Shown piece by piece: positions 16,562 through 25,018 of a DNA stretch of 34,722 nucleotides. A program made the translations under genes and the position numbers. Origin of the DNA: CAVOBC01 sp963693635. Lineage in GTDB: Bacteria; Pseudomonadota; Gammaproteobacteria; Pseudomonadales; Azotimanducaceae. A model generated the notes under the pieces. It searched no databases. It saw only the letters and a program-made list of their open reading frames with translations, and was not told where the DNA came from. How positions within the stretch are numbered: position 1 is the stretch's first letter; every line of letters starts with the position of its first letter. Location of the stretch: positions 1 to 34,722 of the forward strand of contig CAVOBC010000006.1 in NCBI GenBank assembly GCA_963693635.1. The letters are read 5' to 3'.

Positions 16562-16589
16562 CCCAGAACGGAGTTCTGGGACAGGAATT
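16562..16589 (+). repeat. REP-like hairpin repeat, copy 3 (perfect stem)
   Basis: CCCAGAAC (16562-16569), loop GGA, GTTCTGGG (16573-16580) form a perfect 8-bp stem, followed by ACAGGAATT. It lies in the 182-bp gap between hscB and iscA and shares its core with 1365-1391 and 2771-2786. Gammaproteobacterial REP elements are similar in size and structure; membership is inferred. Confidence 0.65.
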
Positions 16590-16687
16590 ATCTAACCCTC
16601 ACGCGGCACGCCAGCGAATTGCACTTGCTGCTATGCGCCGCGGTGCCTGCCGAGACTCGTTTAGCGGCGCCAGAGCGGGCAGATAGA

Positions 16688-17011
16688 TCAGACAGTGAAA
16701 CTCTCGCCGCAGCCGCACTCGCCCTTGACGTTGGGGTTGCTGAACTCAAAGCCCTCGTTCAGCCCTTTCTTGACGTAGTCCATCTCCGTGCCGTCGAGAT
16801 AGACCAGGCTCTTTGGGTCGATGTAGACGTCGACGCCCTGGCTCGGGAACACTTCATCTTCAGGCGCTATGTCATCGACCGGTTCGAGCACATAGGTGAG
16901 CCCGGAACACCCGGTCGTTTTCACGGCCAGACGAATGCCGATACCGCCTCCACGATCAGTAAGGAATTTGCCGACATGCTCTGCAGCGGCCTCGGTCATG
17001 CTAATGCCCAT
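16688..17011 (-). CDS. iscA: iron-sulfur cluster assembly protein IscA
   Basis: A-type carrier that accepts clusters and passes them to apoproteins, especially [4Fe-4S] enzymes such as IspG encoded nearby. The 107-residue protein has the three invariant cysteines C35, C99 and C101 (TTGCSGLTY and ECGCGESF), at E. coli positions. It is flanked by a 100-bp gap to iscU and a 182-bp gap to hscB. Confidence 0.97.
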   Translation of the reverse strand: MGISMTEAAAEHVGKFLTDRGGGIGIRLAVKTTGCSGLTYVLEPVDDIAPEDEVFPSQGVDVYIDPKSLVYLDGTEMDYVKKGLNEGFEFSNPNVKGECGCGESFTV

Positions 17012-17111
17012 GGTGTCCTCGTTCTAGCCCCATCAATAGTTTGCCTGCGGTGACTTTCGTCTGCTTCAAATGCCTTGAACCTGCGACGTCGTCGGTGCGT
17101 CGCTGTAGCCG

Positions 17112-17522
17112 TTAGTCAGCGGCGGCTACCGAAGCTTCAGTTTCTCCGCGCTTTTGCTTGATATCCCGGACCGCGGCCTTGATCGCGTCTTCGGCCAGCA
17201 CCGAGCAATGGATCTTCACTGGTGGCAATGCCAGTTCCTGGGCAATCTCGGTGTTCTTGATTTCGGCAGCCTGATCCAGCGTCCGACCCTTCACCCACTC
17301 GGTGAGCAGAGAACTCGATGCAATGGCACTTCCACACCCGTAGGTCTTGAACTTTGCATCCTCGATGACACCATCGCTGCCGACCTTGATCTGCAGACGC
17401 ATGACATCACCACACGCCGGTGCCCCAACCATACCCGTGCCAACATCGTCGGCATCCGAGTCGAGTTTGCCGACGTTGCGAGGATTCTCGTAGTGATCCA
17501 GCACCTTGTCGCTATAGGCCAT
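17112..17522 (-). CDS. iscU: Fe-S cluster scaffold protein IscU
   Basis: Scaffold on which IscS-derived sulfur and iron are assembled. From the ATG at 17522, preceded by GGAG at 8 bp, it has 136 residues. C37, D39, C63, H105 and C106 are all at canonical positions, and LPPVK (99-103) is the HscA recognition motif. An upstream start at 17543 would add seven residues not typical of the family. A short Ala-rich C-terminal extension (ETEASVAAAD) is present. Confidence 0.97.
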   Translation of the reverse strand: MAYSDKVLDHYENPRNVGKLDSDADDVGTGMVGAPACGDVMRLQIKVGSDGVIEDAKFKTYGCGSAIASSSLLTEWVKGRTLDQAAEIKNTEIAQELALPPVKIHCSVLAEDAIKAAVRDIKQKRGETEASVAAAD

Positions 17523-17558
17523 TTCGCTTACTCCTGTTTCCAACCGAAGGTAGCCGAC

Positions 17559-18773
17559 TCAATGCGTCGCCCACTCAATTTTGTCCATATCAACGCCATC
17601 TTTGTACATGTCCCACAAAGGCGACAGCTCGCGAAGTTTTCCGACCGCGATGCGGATTCGCTCGACCGCATAATCAACATCTTCTTCGTTCGTGAAGCGA
17701 CCGATCGAGAATCGCAATGAAGAATGCGCCAGTTCGTCGTTCATGCCGAGGGCGCGCAGAACGTAAGACGGTTCGAGGCTCGCCGACGTGCATGCAGAAC
17801 CCGAGGACACGGCGACGTCATTCAGAGACATGATGAGCGATTCGCCTTCGACGAAATTGAAACTGACGTTCAGATTGCCCGATACGCGATGGTCGGTGCT
17901 GCCGTTGACGTACACCTCTTCCATGTCGCGAAGGCCTTCCCACAGTCGGTCCCGCAGAGCGAGAATCCGCGTCGCTTCTTCCGCCATTTCGTCTTTGGCG
18001 ATGCGAAATGCCTCGCCCATGCCGACAATTTGATGGGTCGCGAGCGTGCCTGAGCGCATGCCGCGTTCGTGACCACCGCCGTGAATCTGTGCTTCCACCC
18101 GAACGCGTGGCTTGCGGCTCACGTAAAGCGCACCCATGCCTTTGGGGCCGTATATCTTGTGGGCCGAGAACGACATCAAATCAACTTTCAGGGTTTCGAG
18201 ATCAATCGGCACCTTGCCTGCGCTCTGCGCGGCGTCGACGTGGAAGAAGACCTTGCGTGCGCGGCAGACCTCGCCAATGCCGGCGATGTCGTTGATAACA
18301 CCGATCTCGTTGTTGACGTGCATGATCGAGACGATGGTCGTGTCATCCCGGATCGCGGCAGCAACCGCCTCCGGGGTAACGATTCCGTCGCTGCCGGGAT
18401 CAAGATAGGTCACTTCAAAACCGTGACGCTCCAGAAACCGGCAGGTGTCCAACACCGCTTTATGTTCAATCTTGGACGTGATGACGTGCTTGCCACGCGA
18501 CGCGTAAAACTCAGCGACGCCCTTGATGGCGAGGTTATCGGATTCGGTCGCACCCGATGTCCAGACGATCTCACGGGGATCGCAGTTGACGAGATCAGCG
18601 ACCTGACGGCGGGCGATCTCAACCGCTTCTTCAGCCTCCCAGCCGAACTTGTGCGAGCGACTGGCGGGGTTGCCAAAGTTGCCTTCGACCAACAGGCATT
18701 CGCTCATCTTTTGCGCGACCCGCGGATCAACCGGCGTGGTGGCGGCGTAGTCAAAATAAATGGGTACTTTCAT
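17559..18773 (-). CDS. iscS: cysteine desulfurase IscS
   Basis: PLP enzyme that extracts sulfur from cysteine for Fe-S clusters, tRNA thiolation and cofactors. The 404-residue product matches E. coli in length, with PLP lysine K206 (FSAHKIYGPKG) and the persulfide-bearing C328 (SSGSACTSASLEPS). The start MKVPIYFDYAATTPVD is standard. iscU follows after 36 bp and iscR precedes by 78 bp. Confidence 0.98.
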   Translation of the reverse strand: MKVPIYFDYAATTPVDPRVAQKMSECLLVEGNFGNPASRSHKFGWEAEEAVEIARRQVADLVNCDPREIVWTSGATESDNLAIKGVAEFYASRGKHVITSKIEHKAVLDTCRFLERHGFEVTYLDPGSDGIVTPEAVAAAIRDDTTIVSIMHVNNEIGVINDIAGIGEVCRARKVFFHVDAAQSAGKVPIDLETLKVDLMSFSAHKIYGPKGMGALYVSRKPRVRVEAQIHGGGHERGMRSGTLATHQIVGMGEAFRIAKDEMAEEATRILALRDRLWEGLRDMEEVYVNGSTDHRVSGNLNVSFNFVEGESLIMSLNDVAVSSGSACTSASLEPSYVLRALGMNDELAHSSLRFSIGRFTNEEDVDYAVERIRIAVGKLRELSPLWDMYKDGVDMDKIEWATH

Positions 18774-18851
18774 ATGCGTACGCTTCGTTTTTCCTGGCTC
18801 AGCATCTTCAATTCATGATCGCTGGCGTTTGGGTTTCAGAATTTCAACTCT

Positions 18852-19325
18852 TCAGCTTGACGCCAGACGAACCCGCTCTTCACGTACGGCGTCCTGCCGC
18901 GCTGCGATCTCCCTCACCTGACGCTTGTCGATCATGCTGGCAAGGTCGATGCCGGTCAGAAACTGATGGATCTCGTCGGAGAGGTCTGACCACAACTCGT
19001 GCGTCAGACAGGTTTCCCCGCCCTGACAATCCGCCCGCCCCTGGCAGCGGGTGGCATCGACTGATTCGTCAACAGAGTCCACAATCTCGGCCACATGGAT
19101 CGTGCTCGATTCCCGCGCCAACCTGTAGCCACCACCTGGACCGCGCACACTATTGACCAATTCACTGCGCCTGAGCTTGACGAACAGTTGCTCAAGGTAA
19201 GACAAGCTGATGCCTTGACGATCAGAGATATCGGCCAGACTCACGGGCCCATCTTCCGCATGCGCATGGACCGCGAGGTCCAGCATTGCGGTTACCGCAT
19301 ATCGTCCTTTCGAAGTCAGTCGCAT
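18852..19325 (-). CDS. iscR: Rrf2-family transcriptional regulator IscR
   Basis: [2Fe-2S]-sensing regulator that represses the isc operon when clusters are sufficient. From ATG 19325 (MRLTSKGRYAV, the family start) it has 157 residues: a winged helix-turn-helix (about 1-60, with SLSYLEQLFVKLR), then cluster ligands C94, C100, C106 and H109, equivalent to E. coli C92, C98, C104 and H107. The frame is open to 19409, but that extension lies in the leader and is not conserved. A type 1 operator lies at 19461-19485, so autoregulation is expected. Confidence 0.97.
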   Translation of the reverse strand: MRLTSKGRYAVTAMLDLAVHAHAEDGPVSLADISDRQGISLSYLEQLFVKLRRSELVNSVRGPGGGYRLARESSTIHVAEIVDSVDESVDATRCQGRADCQGGETCLTHELWSDLSDEIHQFLTGIDLASMIDKRQVREIAARQDAVREERVRLASS

Positions 19326-19460
19326 AGGTCTGGTTGGTCCTGCTTGCGCGCATGTGCGAGCGCTTGTTGGAAGCTGTCCGTCGCTGGGAAAATGGTGTCC
19401 CAAATGCACTAACTAAAAGTCGGCTCGTTGAGGCCACTCCGAGCGGGGGAGAAGTCTGCT

Positions 19461-19485
19461 ATAACCTAGTGTTTTAGTCAACTAT
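19461..19485 (-). promoter_or_regulatory. IscR type 1 binding site upstream of iscR
   Basis: On the minus strand the 25-base site begins ATAGTTGACTAAAAC and ends with ACTAGGTTAT. By my count it matches 22 of 25 positions of the E. coli type 1 IscR consensus (ATASYYGACTRWWW, then its imperfect mirror). The TTGACT inside it could serve as the -35 box, so holo-IscR binding would block transcription. No clear -10 is visible, which leaves the start uncertain; the leader to iscR would be roughly 110-130 bases. The rest of 19326-19666 holds no gene; an AT-rich patch at 19621-19650 lies next to the trmJ stop. Confidence 0.85.
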
Positions 19486-19666
19486 ATCGCGAGATGCAAA
19501 TCGGTAAGTCAGGCGTCTTTTTCAACAGATCCGGGAGGGTGCAACCGCGTCTGGGAAGGGGTGCGACACGTCCGAGATGAGCGTGCTCTGCGGCCTGCGG
19601 GTCGCGTGACCTCGGGACAACCATAATATTTATATATCAATTCTTTACGTGACGAAAGGATGTCCG

Positions 19667-20410
19667 TTAACGCGCAAGCCGCCGCTCGATCGCCGTTAGA
19701 AAGCCTCGCAGCATGTTGATTTCCATCTGATCCGGGCGCACACGTGCGAAAAGGCGCCGCAGGCGCGGCAGCAGTTGGCGCGGATTGTCCGGTGCATGGA
19801 AGCCGACGTCGATCAGCACGGACTCAAGGTGGGCGTGAAAGTGCTCAAGGTCCTCCGCTGGCGCACGTGGCATGTCCCAGTCCCGCCCATCCACGCTTAT
19901 GCGCTCTCCGTGCTGCAGCGACTGCAGGATTTCGTAACTCACCACCTGCACGGCCATTGCCAGATTGAGCGAACTGTAGGCCTCGCCCGTTGGGATGTTC
20001 ACATGATAGTGGCATTGGGCAAGCTCGTCGTTGGTCAGACCGCGGTCTTCGCGCCCGAACATGACCGCCACTTCACACGACTCGCCCATTTCACCTACGA
20101 CGCGATTGCCACACTCGCGCGGCGTGAGAAGCGGCCAGGGAATGCGGCGATTTCGAGCGCTCGTGCCAATCACCAACCCACAATCCGCGACGGCGGTCGC
20201 GACATCAGGGACCACTACCGCCGTGTCCAGTACATCAGCCGCGCTAACCGCCCGGAACCGTGCCTGGTCACTCGGAAACTCCTTCGGCTTCACCAGCGTC
20301 AGTCGGGTGAGCCCCATGTTCTTCATCGCGCGCGCTGCGGCACCGATGTTGCCCGGATGGGAGGTCTCAACGAGAACGATGCGCACATGCGGGAAGAGAT
20401 TGTCTGTCAC
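19667..20410 (-). CDS. trmJ: tRNA (cytidine/uridine-2'-O-)-methyltransferase TrmJ
   Basis: SPOUT-class enzyme methylating the ribose at position 32 of several tRNAs. The 247-residue product has the SPOUT SAM-binding features HPGNIGAAARAMKNMG near the N-terminus, FGREDRGLTNDEL in the middle, and IPT with SLNLAMAVQVVSYE at the knot. The start is GTG (20408-20410) with no obvious ribosome binding site. It lies directly upstream of iscR and beside suhB, the common gammaproteobacterial arrangement, with a cupin gene inserted between. Confidence 0.95.
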   Translation of the reverse strand: MTDNLFPHVRIVLVETSHPGNIGAAARAMKNMGLTRLTLVKPKEFPSDQARFRAVSAADVLDTAVVVPDVATAVADCGLVIGTSARNRRIPWPLLTPRECGNRVVGEMGESCEVAVMFGREDRGLTNDELAQCHYHVNIPTGEAYSSLNLAMAVQVVSYEILQSLQHGERISVDGRDWDMPRAPAEDLEHFHAHLESVLIDVGFHAPDNPRQLLPRLRRLFARVRPDQMEINMLRGFLTAIERRLAR

Positions 20411-20416
20411 GCAGTG

Positions 20417-20914
20417 TTACCCGCCCACCGACCCTGCCGCCGAAGGCATCTCATCTTTGAACGACTGCCAGGAATGGATCATGTCATCGGTGGTAACCGT
20501 GCGCGTCACGACCCGGTCGTCATCCACAAACTCGAACAAACGCCTATCTGGCGCGTAACACGAGTAGAAGACCACCGCACCCGCATCCCCGCCCCGCTCC
20601 ATGTGAGGGTTAGCATCAGCCCCATCCGAGCGATGGTATTCCCCCGACACACGGCACTTGTGCGTGGTCGTGCCGTCCGGGTGCCACTCATCCAGATGTT
20701 GCTCCCCCGACATGACCAGCACCGTGGTGGCCGCCAGGTGTCGATGCCGCGGGCAATGCCCGCCGTCGCCATCGAAGCGCAGCACGAAGTCGATGGTCTG
20801 AGCGTCGACGTCCCAGGAAAGGACCTGAAAGTCGTAGCACAGCCGATAACTCGCCGTGTCATCTGCTACTGGCTGCCAGGCCTCCGGTGCGTTGTCGAAT
20901 TGAAGATGTGGCAT
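20417..20914 (-). CDS. small cupin-fold protein of unknown function
   Basis: From the ATG at 20914, with GGAG 9 bp upstream, it encodes 165 residues. The centre has a cupin-like metal site: GHCPRHRHLA followed by VMSGEQHLDEWHPDG, suggesting His ligands on a beta-barrel, and a later FEFVDD segment. It resembles the ChrR/anti-sigma type of single-domain cupins, but no substrate can be named. It ends 7 bp before trmJ begins and is likely co-transcribed with it, though the role appears unrelated. The frame stays open to 21229, but the upstream part runs through tandem repeats and spacer. Confidence 0.75.
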   Translation of the reverse strand: MPHLQFDNAPEAWQPVADDTASYRLCYDFQVLSWDVDAQTIDFVLRFDGDGGHCPRHRHLAATTVLVMSGEQHLDEWHPDGTTTHKCRVSGEYHRSDGADANPHMERGGDAGAVVFYSCYAPDRRLFEFVDDDRVVTRTVTTDDMIHSWQSFKDEMPSAAGSVGG

Positions 20915-20929
20915 CGAAAGCCGCTCCTG

Positions 20930-20969
20930 TTTTTGTAAAAAGTTTTTGTAAAAAGTTTTCTGTAAAGAG
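20930..20969 (+). repeat. 13-bp AT-rich tandem repeat just upstream of cupin gene
   Basis: TTTTTGTAAAAAG occurs twice in a row (20930-20942 and 20943-20955), with an eroded third copy to 20969. Each unit is nearly palindromic. It lies directly behind the cupin ribosome binding site, so it falls in the mRNA leader or promoter. The remainder of the 20915-21327 gap has only the suhB promoter. Confidence 0.85.
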
Positions 20970-21195
20970 TCTTCTATTAGCGTCTGCTCTTGGACCGTCC
21001 GACGTGACACGCAGCGCAGGCCAGATCGCCCCGTCGCGCCCACTGCCGCGAAGTCTATCGTTTCCGGCGGTGGTGCGCTCGAACCGGTGCCACGTACCTT
21101 CGCATCAATTCGGCTGCTCGCATCGTCGGCTAACCCCATTGCACTCGAAATCAGCCAGACCCCGTACCCGCTTAGCGTCGGGTGGCTTATGCCTC

Positions 21196-21204
21196 TGGTA
21201 TGAT
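21196..21204 (+). promoter_or_regulatory. extended -10 promoter candidate for suhB
   Basis: TGGTATGAT fits an extended -10 (TGn plus TATGAT at 21199-21204). No good -35 is visible at the usual distance, as is typical for extended -10 promoters. It would yield a leader of about 115 bases before suhB. Confidence 0.45.
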
Positions 21205-21327
21205 GCGCCGCCACTTCGCCGGCAAACAACGTGAAAGAAGCTTTCCTTCCCGACCCTTTTTGACCTTTCTGACGCCTTGTCGTCTTCTCAACTTTTCACC
21301 TTTTTACCCGGAGCGACACACCAAAAC

Positions 21328-22143
21328 ATGAAACCCATGGCCAACATCGCCCTGCGGATCGCCCGGGAGGCCGCGACGTACATCACGCGCGCCTATGACC
21401 GTCCCGATCGCATCAAGGTCGAGGAGAAGTCGCCACACAATTACGTAACGAACGTGGACCGCGACGCCGAAGCAATGATCATCGAGGGTCTGAAGAAGAC
21501 CTACATCGATCACGCTTTCATCGGGGAAGAGTCAGGTCGCACCGGCTGGGCAACGGCCGAGTACGTCTGGGTGATCGACGCCCTCGATGGCACGACCAAT
21601 TTCATTCACGGCATCCCGCACTTCGCTATCTCGATCGCCTGCCTGCGCAACGATCGCCCCGAACACGCCATCATCATTGACCCCATTCGGCTGGACGAGT
21701 TTGTCGTAAGCCGCGGCGACGGTTGTCGCGTGAACGGGCGAGGCACCCGAGTAACGGTGCGTGAGGTCATTGCCGGTTCGATATTCGCGCACAACGGCAC
21801 CCGGCCCCGACATGACGATGAGGACACCTCACCGGCCGAGGGGCAAGGCGCGCTGACCGCCCAACTTCTCGACAAGGCGGCGACGCTGAGAGAAGCCGGC
21901 AGTGCCGCGCTCGACCTCGCGTATGTTGCGAGCGGCCGGTTCGACGGCGTGTGGATGAGCGGCCTCAAACCATGGGACATGGCGGCCGGCATTCTTGCGA
22001 TTACCGAGTCAGGCGGGCTTGTCAGCGACTTCGCTGGCGGCGGCAACTACATGGAGACAGGCAATCTGGTGGCGGCAAATCCGAAGTGCTTCCGCGCGCT
22101 GCTGCCACTCGTGCGCAAACACCTGCACGAGGTGCGCAGCTGA
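21328..22143 (+). CDS. suhB: inositol-1-monophosphatase / Nus factor SuhB
   Basis: Mg-dependent inositol monophosphatase that also acts in rRNA transcription antitermination in enterobacteria. From the ATG at 21328 (MKPMANIALRIAREA, the family start) it has 271 residues. The metal-binding motifs are intact: EES in IGEESG, DALDGTTNF, and KPWDMAAG near the C-terminus. The 17 extra codons upstream are not conserved. It is divergent from trmJ across the cupin gene and convergent with secF. Confidence 0.95.
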   Translation: MKPMANIALRIAREAATYITRAYDRPDRIKVEEKSPHNYVTNVDRDAEAMIIEGLKKTYIDHAFIGEESGRTGWATAEYVWVIDALDGTTNFIHGIPHFAISIACLRNDRPEHAIIIDPIRLDEFVVSRGDGCRVNGRGTRVTVREVIAGSIFAHNGTRPRHDDEDTSPAEGQGALTAQLLDKAATLREAGSAALDLAYVASGRFDGVWMSGLKPWDMAAGILAITESGGLVSDFAGGGNYMETGNLVAANPKCFRALLPLVRKHLHEVRS

Positions 22144-22202
22144 TTTTTTCGGAGCAGCCCTGACGGTACTGGTGACTCGCCCTGCCGAAATCGATTTCGA
22201 AA

Positions 22203-23141
22203 TCAGACCGTGCCGGCGTCCTGCTGGTCTGCATTCTCTTTGACGGGAATAGCGAGGTCTTCTTTCGAGATCTTGAGCGCGATCAGCATGTTCGCCGCGA
22301 TGTAGATTGACGAGTAGGTGCCGATGATGACTCCGATAATCAGCCCCACGGCGAAGAATCGAATCATTTCGCCGCCAAGCAGCAGCAACGCAAACAACAC
22401 CAGCAGCGTCGTCAATGACGTGACCAACGTGCGCCCCAGGGTCTGGTTGAGCGATGTGTTGATGATCTCAACGGCCGGAGCGCGACGAATCTTGCGGAAG
22501 TTCTCGCGGATGCGGTCAGAGACAACGATCGTGTCATTGAGTGAGTAACCGATCACCGCGAGCAGTGCTGCCAGAACCGTGAGATCGAAATCCCAGCGCG
22601 CGATCGAGAAGATCCCGAGCGTAATAAATACATCGTGGAAGAGCGCGACAACCGCCGCAACGGCAAACTTGAGCTGAAAACGAAAGGCAACGTAAAGCAT
22701 AACGACGCCGAGCGCGATGAGCAGACCCATGCCGCCCTGGTCACGAAGTTCCTCACCGACCGCAGGGCCGACAAACTCCGACCGTCTAAGCTCAATCTCG
22801 CCCTCTGTCCCTTCCTCCAGGCTGAGTTTGACCCGGTCGCCAAGCAGCGCGTTTTCGCGGATAGAAAGGCCCTTCTGCGGCGGCATCCGCACAAGGATGT
22901 CCCGCTCGGAGCCAAAGAACTGCACCTGATGACCCTCGTAGCCGGCCGCGTCGAGCTGACGACGTATTTCCTCCGGCGTTTCGGGCGACGCGTAGTGCAC
23001 CTCAACGAGCGTGCCGCCTGTGAAGTCTAGCCCCCAGTCCAACTGGTTGATCCCGAGTGACGCAATCGACATGACGACGAGGATCGTCGAGATAATCGCC
23101 GCTATCTTGCGATAGCCCATGAAATCAATCTTCAGATCCAT
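22203..23141 (-). CDS. secF: protein translocase subunit SecF
   Basis: Inner-membrane RND-type subunit that with SecD uses the proton gradient to promote protein export. The 312-residue product has six membrane segments, the N-terminal DFTGGTLVEV region and the hallmark GYSLNDTIVVSDRIREN. It begins one base after the secD stop, so the pair is coupled. The 58-bp gap to suhB contains a 12-bp palindrome GATTTCGAAATC overlapping the secF stop. Confidence 0.97.
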   Translation of the reverse strand: MDLKIDFMGYRKIAAIISTILVVMSIASLGINQLDWGLDFTGGTLVEVHYASPETPEEIRRQLDAAGYEGHQVQFFGSERDILVRMPPQKGLSIRENALLGDRVKLSLEEGTEGEIELRRSEFVGPAVGEELRDQGGMGLLIALGVVMLYVAFRFQLKFAVAAVVALFHDVFITLGIFSIARWDFDLTVLAALLAVIGYSLNDTIVVSDRIRENFRKIRRAPAVEIINTSLNQTLGRTLVTSLTTLLVLFALLLLGGEMIRFFAVGLIIGVIIGTYSSIYIAANMLIALKISKEDLAIPVKENADQQDAGTV

Positions 23142-23142
23142 A

Positions 23143-25002
23143 TCAAATAGCCAGGGTTTTCACGTTGCGGCCGCCGTAGACCAGATTGACGATGGCCCGG
23201 GTGCCCATGATGGCCGTGAACATCGAGGTCAGGATGCCGATCGACAATGTCACGGCGAAGCCCTTTATCGGTCCGGTGCCGATGGCATAAAGAATGACCG
23301 CCACAATCAGCGTCGTTAAGTTGGCGTCCATGATCGTGACGAACGCACGCTCGAAACCTGCGTTGATCGCCGCCTGTGGCGGCAGCTTGTTTTTCAGCTC
23401 CTCACGTATCCGCGAGAAGATCAGCACATTGGCATCCACCGCCATGCCGACGGTGAGCACGATGCCGGCGATGCCAGGCAACGTGAGGGTTGCCGACAGG
23501 CTGGACATGACTGCGACCAGCATTACGAGGTTGGCGAGTAACGCCATGTTAGCGGCGAGGCCAAATACCTTGTAGTAGACCAGCATGAACAACATGACCA
23601 GGCCGAGGCCGACGGCGACCGACATCGCGCCAAGCCGAATGTTCTCTTCCCCGAGGCTCGCGCCGACAGTCCGCTCCTCAACGATGAACATATCCGCTGC
23701 AAGCGCACCGGCCCGCAGCAGGAGCGCGAGATCCCGTGCCTCGCCTACGGCAAGACCCGTGATACGAAACTGTACGGCGAGCGCCGATTGCACGGTGGCG
23801 AGACTGATGACTCTGCGTACGACGTACGGGACGGTCGTCAGCACCTCCGCGCCGTCCACCATCTCGGACACGATCCTGGTTTTCGTCTCAATAAAGAGCA
23901 CACCGAGGGCACGGCCAACATTCTTGTAGGTAGCCCGGTGCAGCAACTCGCCGCCCTCGCCATCGAGAGTGATATTCACCTGCGGCATGCTGGTGTCCGG
24001 GTCAACGCCGGTCCGGGCATCGACGACCCGATCACCGCGCAATATCACCCGCCGTTCCAGGCGCACCTGCCGCCCCTCGTATTCGTACTCAAGGACCGTG
24101 CTGCGCGGGGCGTCTGGTTGTGCTTCAAAGTGGAACTCAAGCGTCGCCACCTTGCCCAGAATGTTCTTTGCCTGGGTCGGGTCCTGCACCCCTGGCAGGT
24201 CGACGACAATGCGGGTGCTGCCGAGCTTCTGAACGAGAGGTTCTGCGACGCCCAGTTCGTTCACCCGGTTTCTGATCGTCTGCAGGTTCTGGTTGATCGC
24301 AAATTCTTCAATCTCGGCGATGGATTGGGGCAACGGCGTGAGCACCAGTCCAACATCGTCACCGGCGCTGGTCGTCGTGATCGAGAACTGGGAATATTCG
24401 TCCTCGATAAGCGTGCGAGCCCTGTCCCGCAGGGCATCGCTCGTGAACATTGCGCGCAGGCTGTTGTCATCGTCGACCTCGACGCTGCGATATCGAATCG
24501 GCGGCTTCTGGTCGCGCAGCTTGCGCTTGATATCGGTTGCCATGCCGTCCAGCCGATCAGCGATCGTCTTAGCGGTGTCCACTTCCATCAGAAAGTGCAC
24601 GCCGCCGCGCAGGTCGAGCCCGTACTTCATGGGTTCGCCGCCGAGGCTCTTCAACCAGTCAGGCGTAGTCGCGGCAAGGTTGAGGGCAACCACGTAACGA
24701 CCGCCGTCCAGCCGCAGCGCATCTTCAATCTCTTTTTTCGCAACAAGCTGCGTCGTGTTGTCCCGGACCCGAATGACGCCGTTGCCGTCAACGAGTTCCT
24801 CGCCAAAAAACGCGATGCCTTCAACGCGGAGCGCGCGCGTCGCCGTATCGAGAACCGCCTCCTGGATAACCCCGTCGCTGGACTCCGTGCTGATCATGAC
24901 CGCGTAGTCGGGTGGATAGATGTTCGGCAGGGCGTAAATCGCGCCAAGGCTTACCGCCCCGAAGACGAGCATGTATTTCCAGATCGGGTAGGTGTTCAGC
25001 AT
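23143..25002 (-). CDS. secD: protein translocase subunit SecD
   Basis: Partner of SecF in the export motor. It is 619 residues, the usual length, with an N-terminal membrane segment (about 8-25), a large periplasmic region with P1 and head subdomains, YGLDLRGGVHFLMEVD, and a C-terminal membrane bundle with GMAVDANVLIFSRIREELK. It lies 16 bp after yajC and one base before secF. Confidence 0.98.
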   Translation of the reverse strand: MLNTYPIWKYMLVFGAVSLGAIYALPNIYPPDYAVMISTESSDGVIQEAVLDTATRALRVEGIAFFGEELVDGNGVIRVRDNTTQLVAKKEIEDALRLDGGRYVVALNLAATTPDWLKSLGGEPMKYGLDLRGGVHFLMEVDTAKTIADRLDGMATDIKRKLRDQKPPIRYRSVEVDDDNSLRAMFTSDALRDRARTLIEDEYSQFSITTTSAGDDVGLVLTPLPQSIAEIEEFAINQNLQTIRNRVNELGVAEPLVQKLGSTRIVVDLPGVQDPTQAKNILGKVATLEFHFEAQPDAPRSTVLEYEYEGRQVRLERRVILRGDRVVDARTGVDPDTSMPQVNITLDGEGGELLHRATYKNVGRALGVLFIETKTRIVSEMVDGAEVLTTVPYVVRRVISLATVQSALAVQFRITGLAVGEARDLALLLRAGALAADMFIVEERTVGASLGEENIRLGAMSVAVGLGLVMLFMLVYYKVFGLAANMALLANLVMLVAVMSSLSATLTLPGIAGIVLTVGMAVDANVLIFSRIREELKNKLPPQAAINAGFERAFVTIMDANLTTLIVAVILYAIGTGPIKGFAVTLSIGILTSMFTAIMGTRAIVNLVYGGRNVKTLAI

Positions 25003-25018
25003 GACTAAAGGGCGCCCG

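Noticed and set aside
19775..20938. 387-codon ORF antisense to trmJ and the cupin gene
   Set aside because: Shadow of conserved genes; no domain or start signal.
22193..22204. 12-bp palindrome GATTTCGAAATC as a terminator between suhB and secF
   Set aside because: It has no loop and no T-run and overlaps the secF stop; a function cannot be supported.
23788..25008. 406-codon ORF antisense to secD
   Set aside because: Lies wholly opposite a certain gene, has no recognisable domain, and long antisense frames are common in high-G+C DNA.
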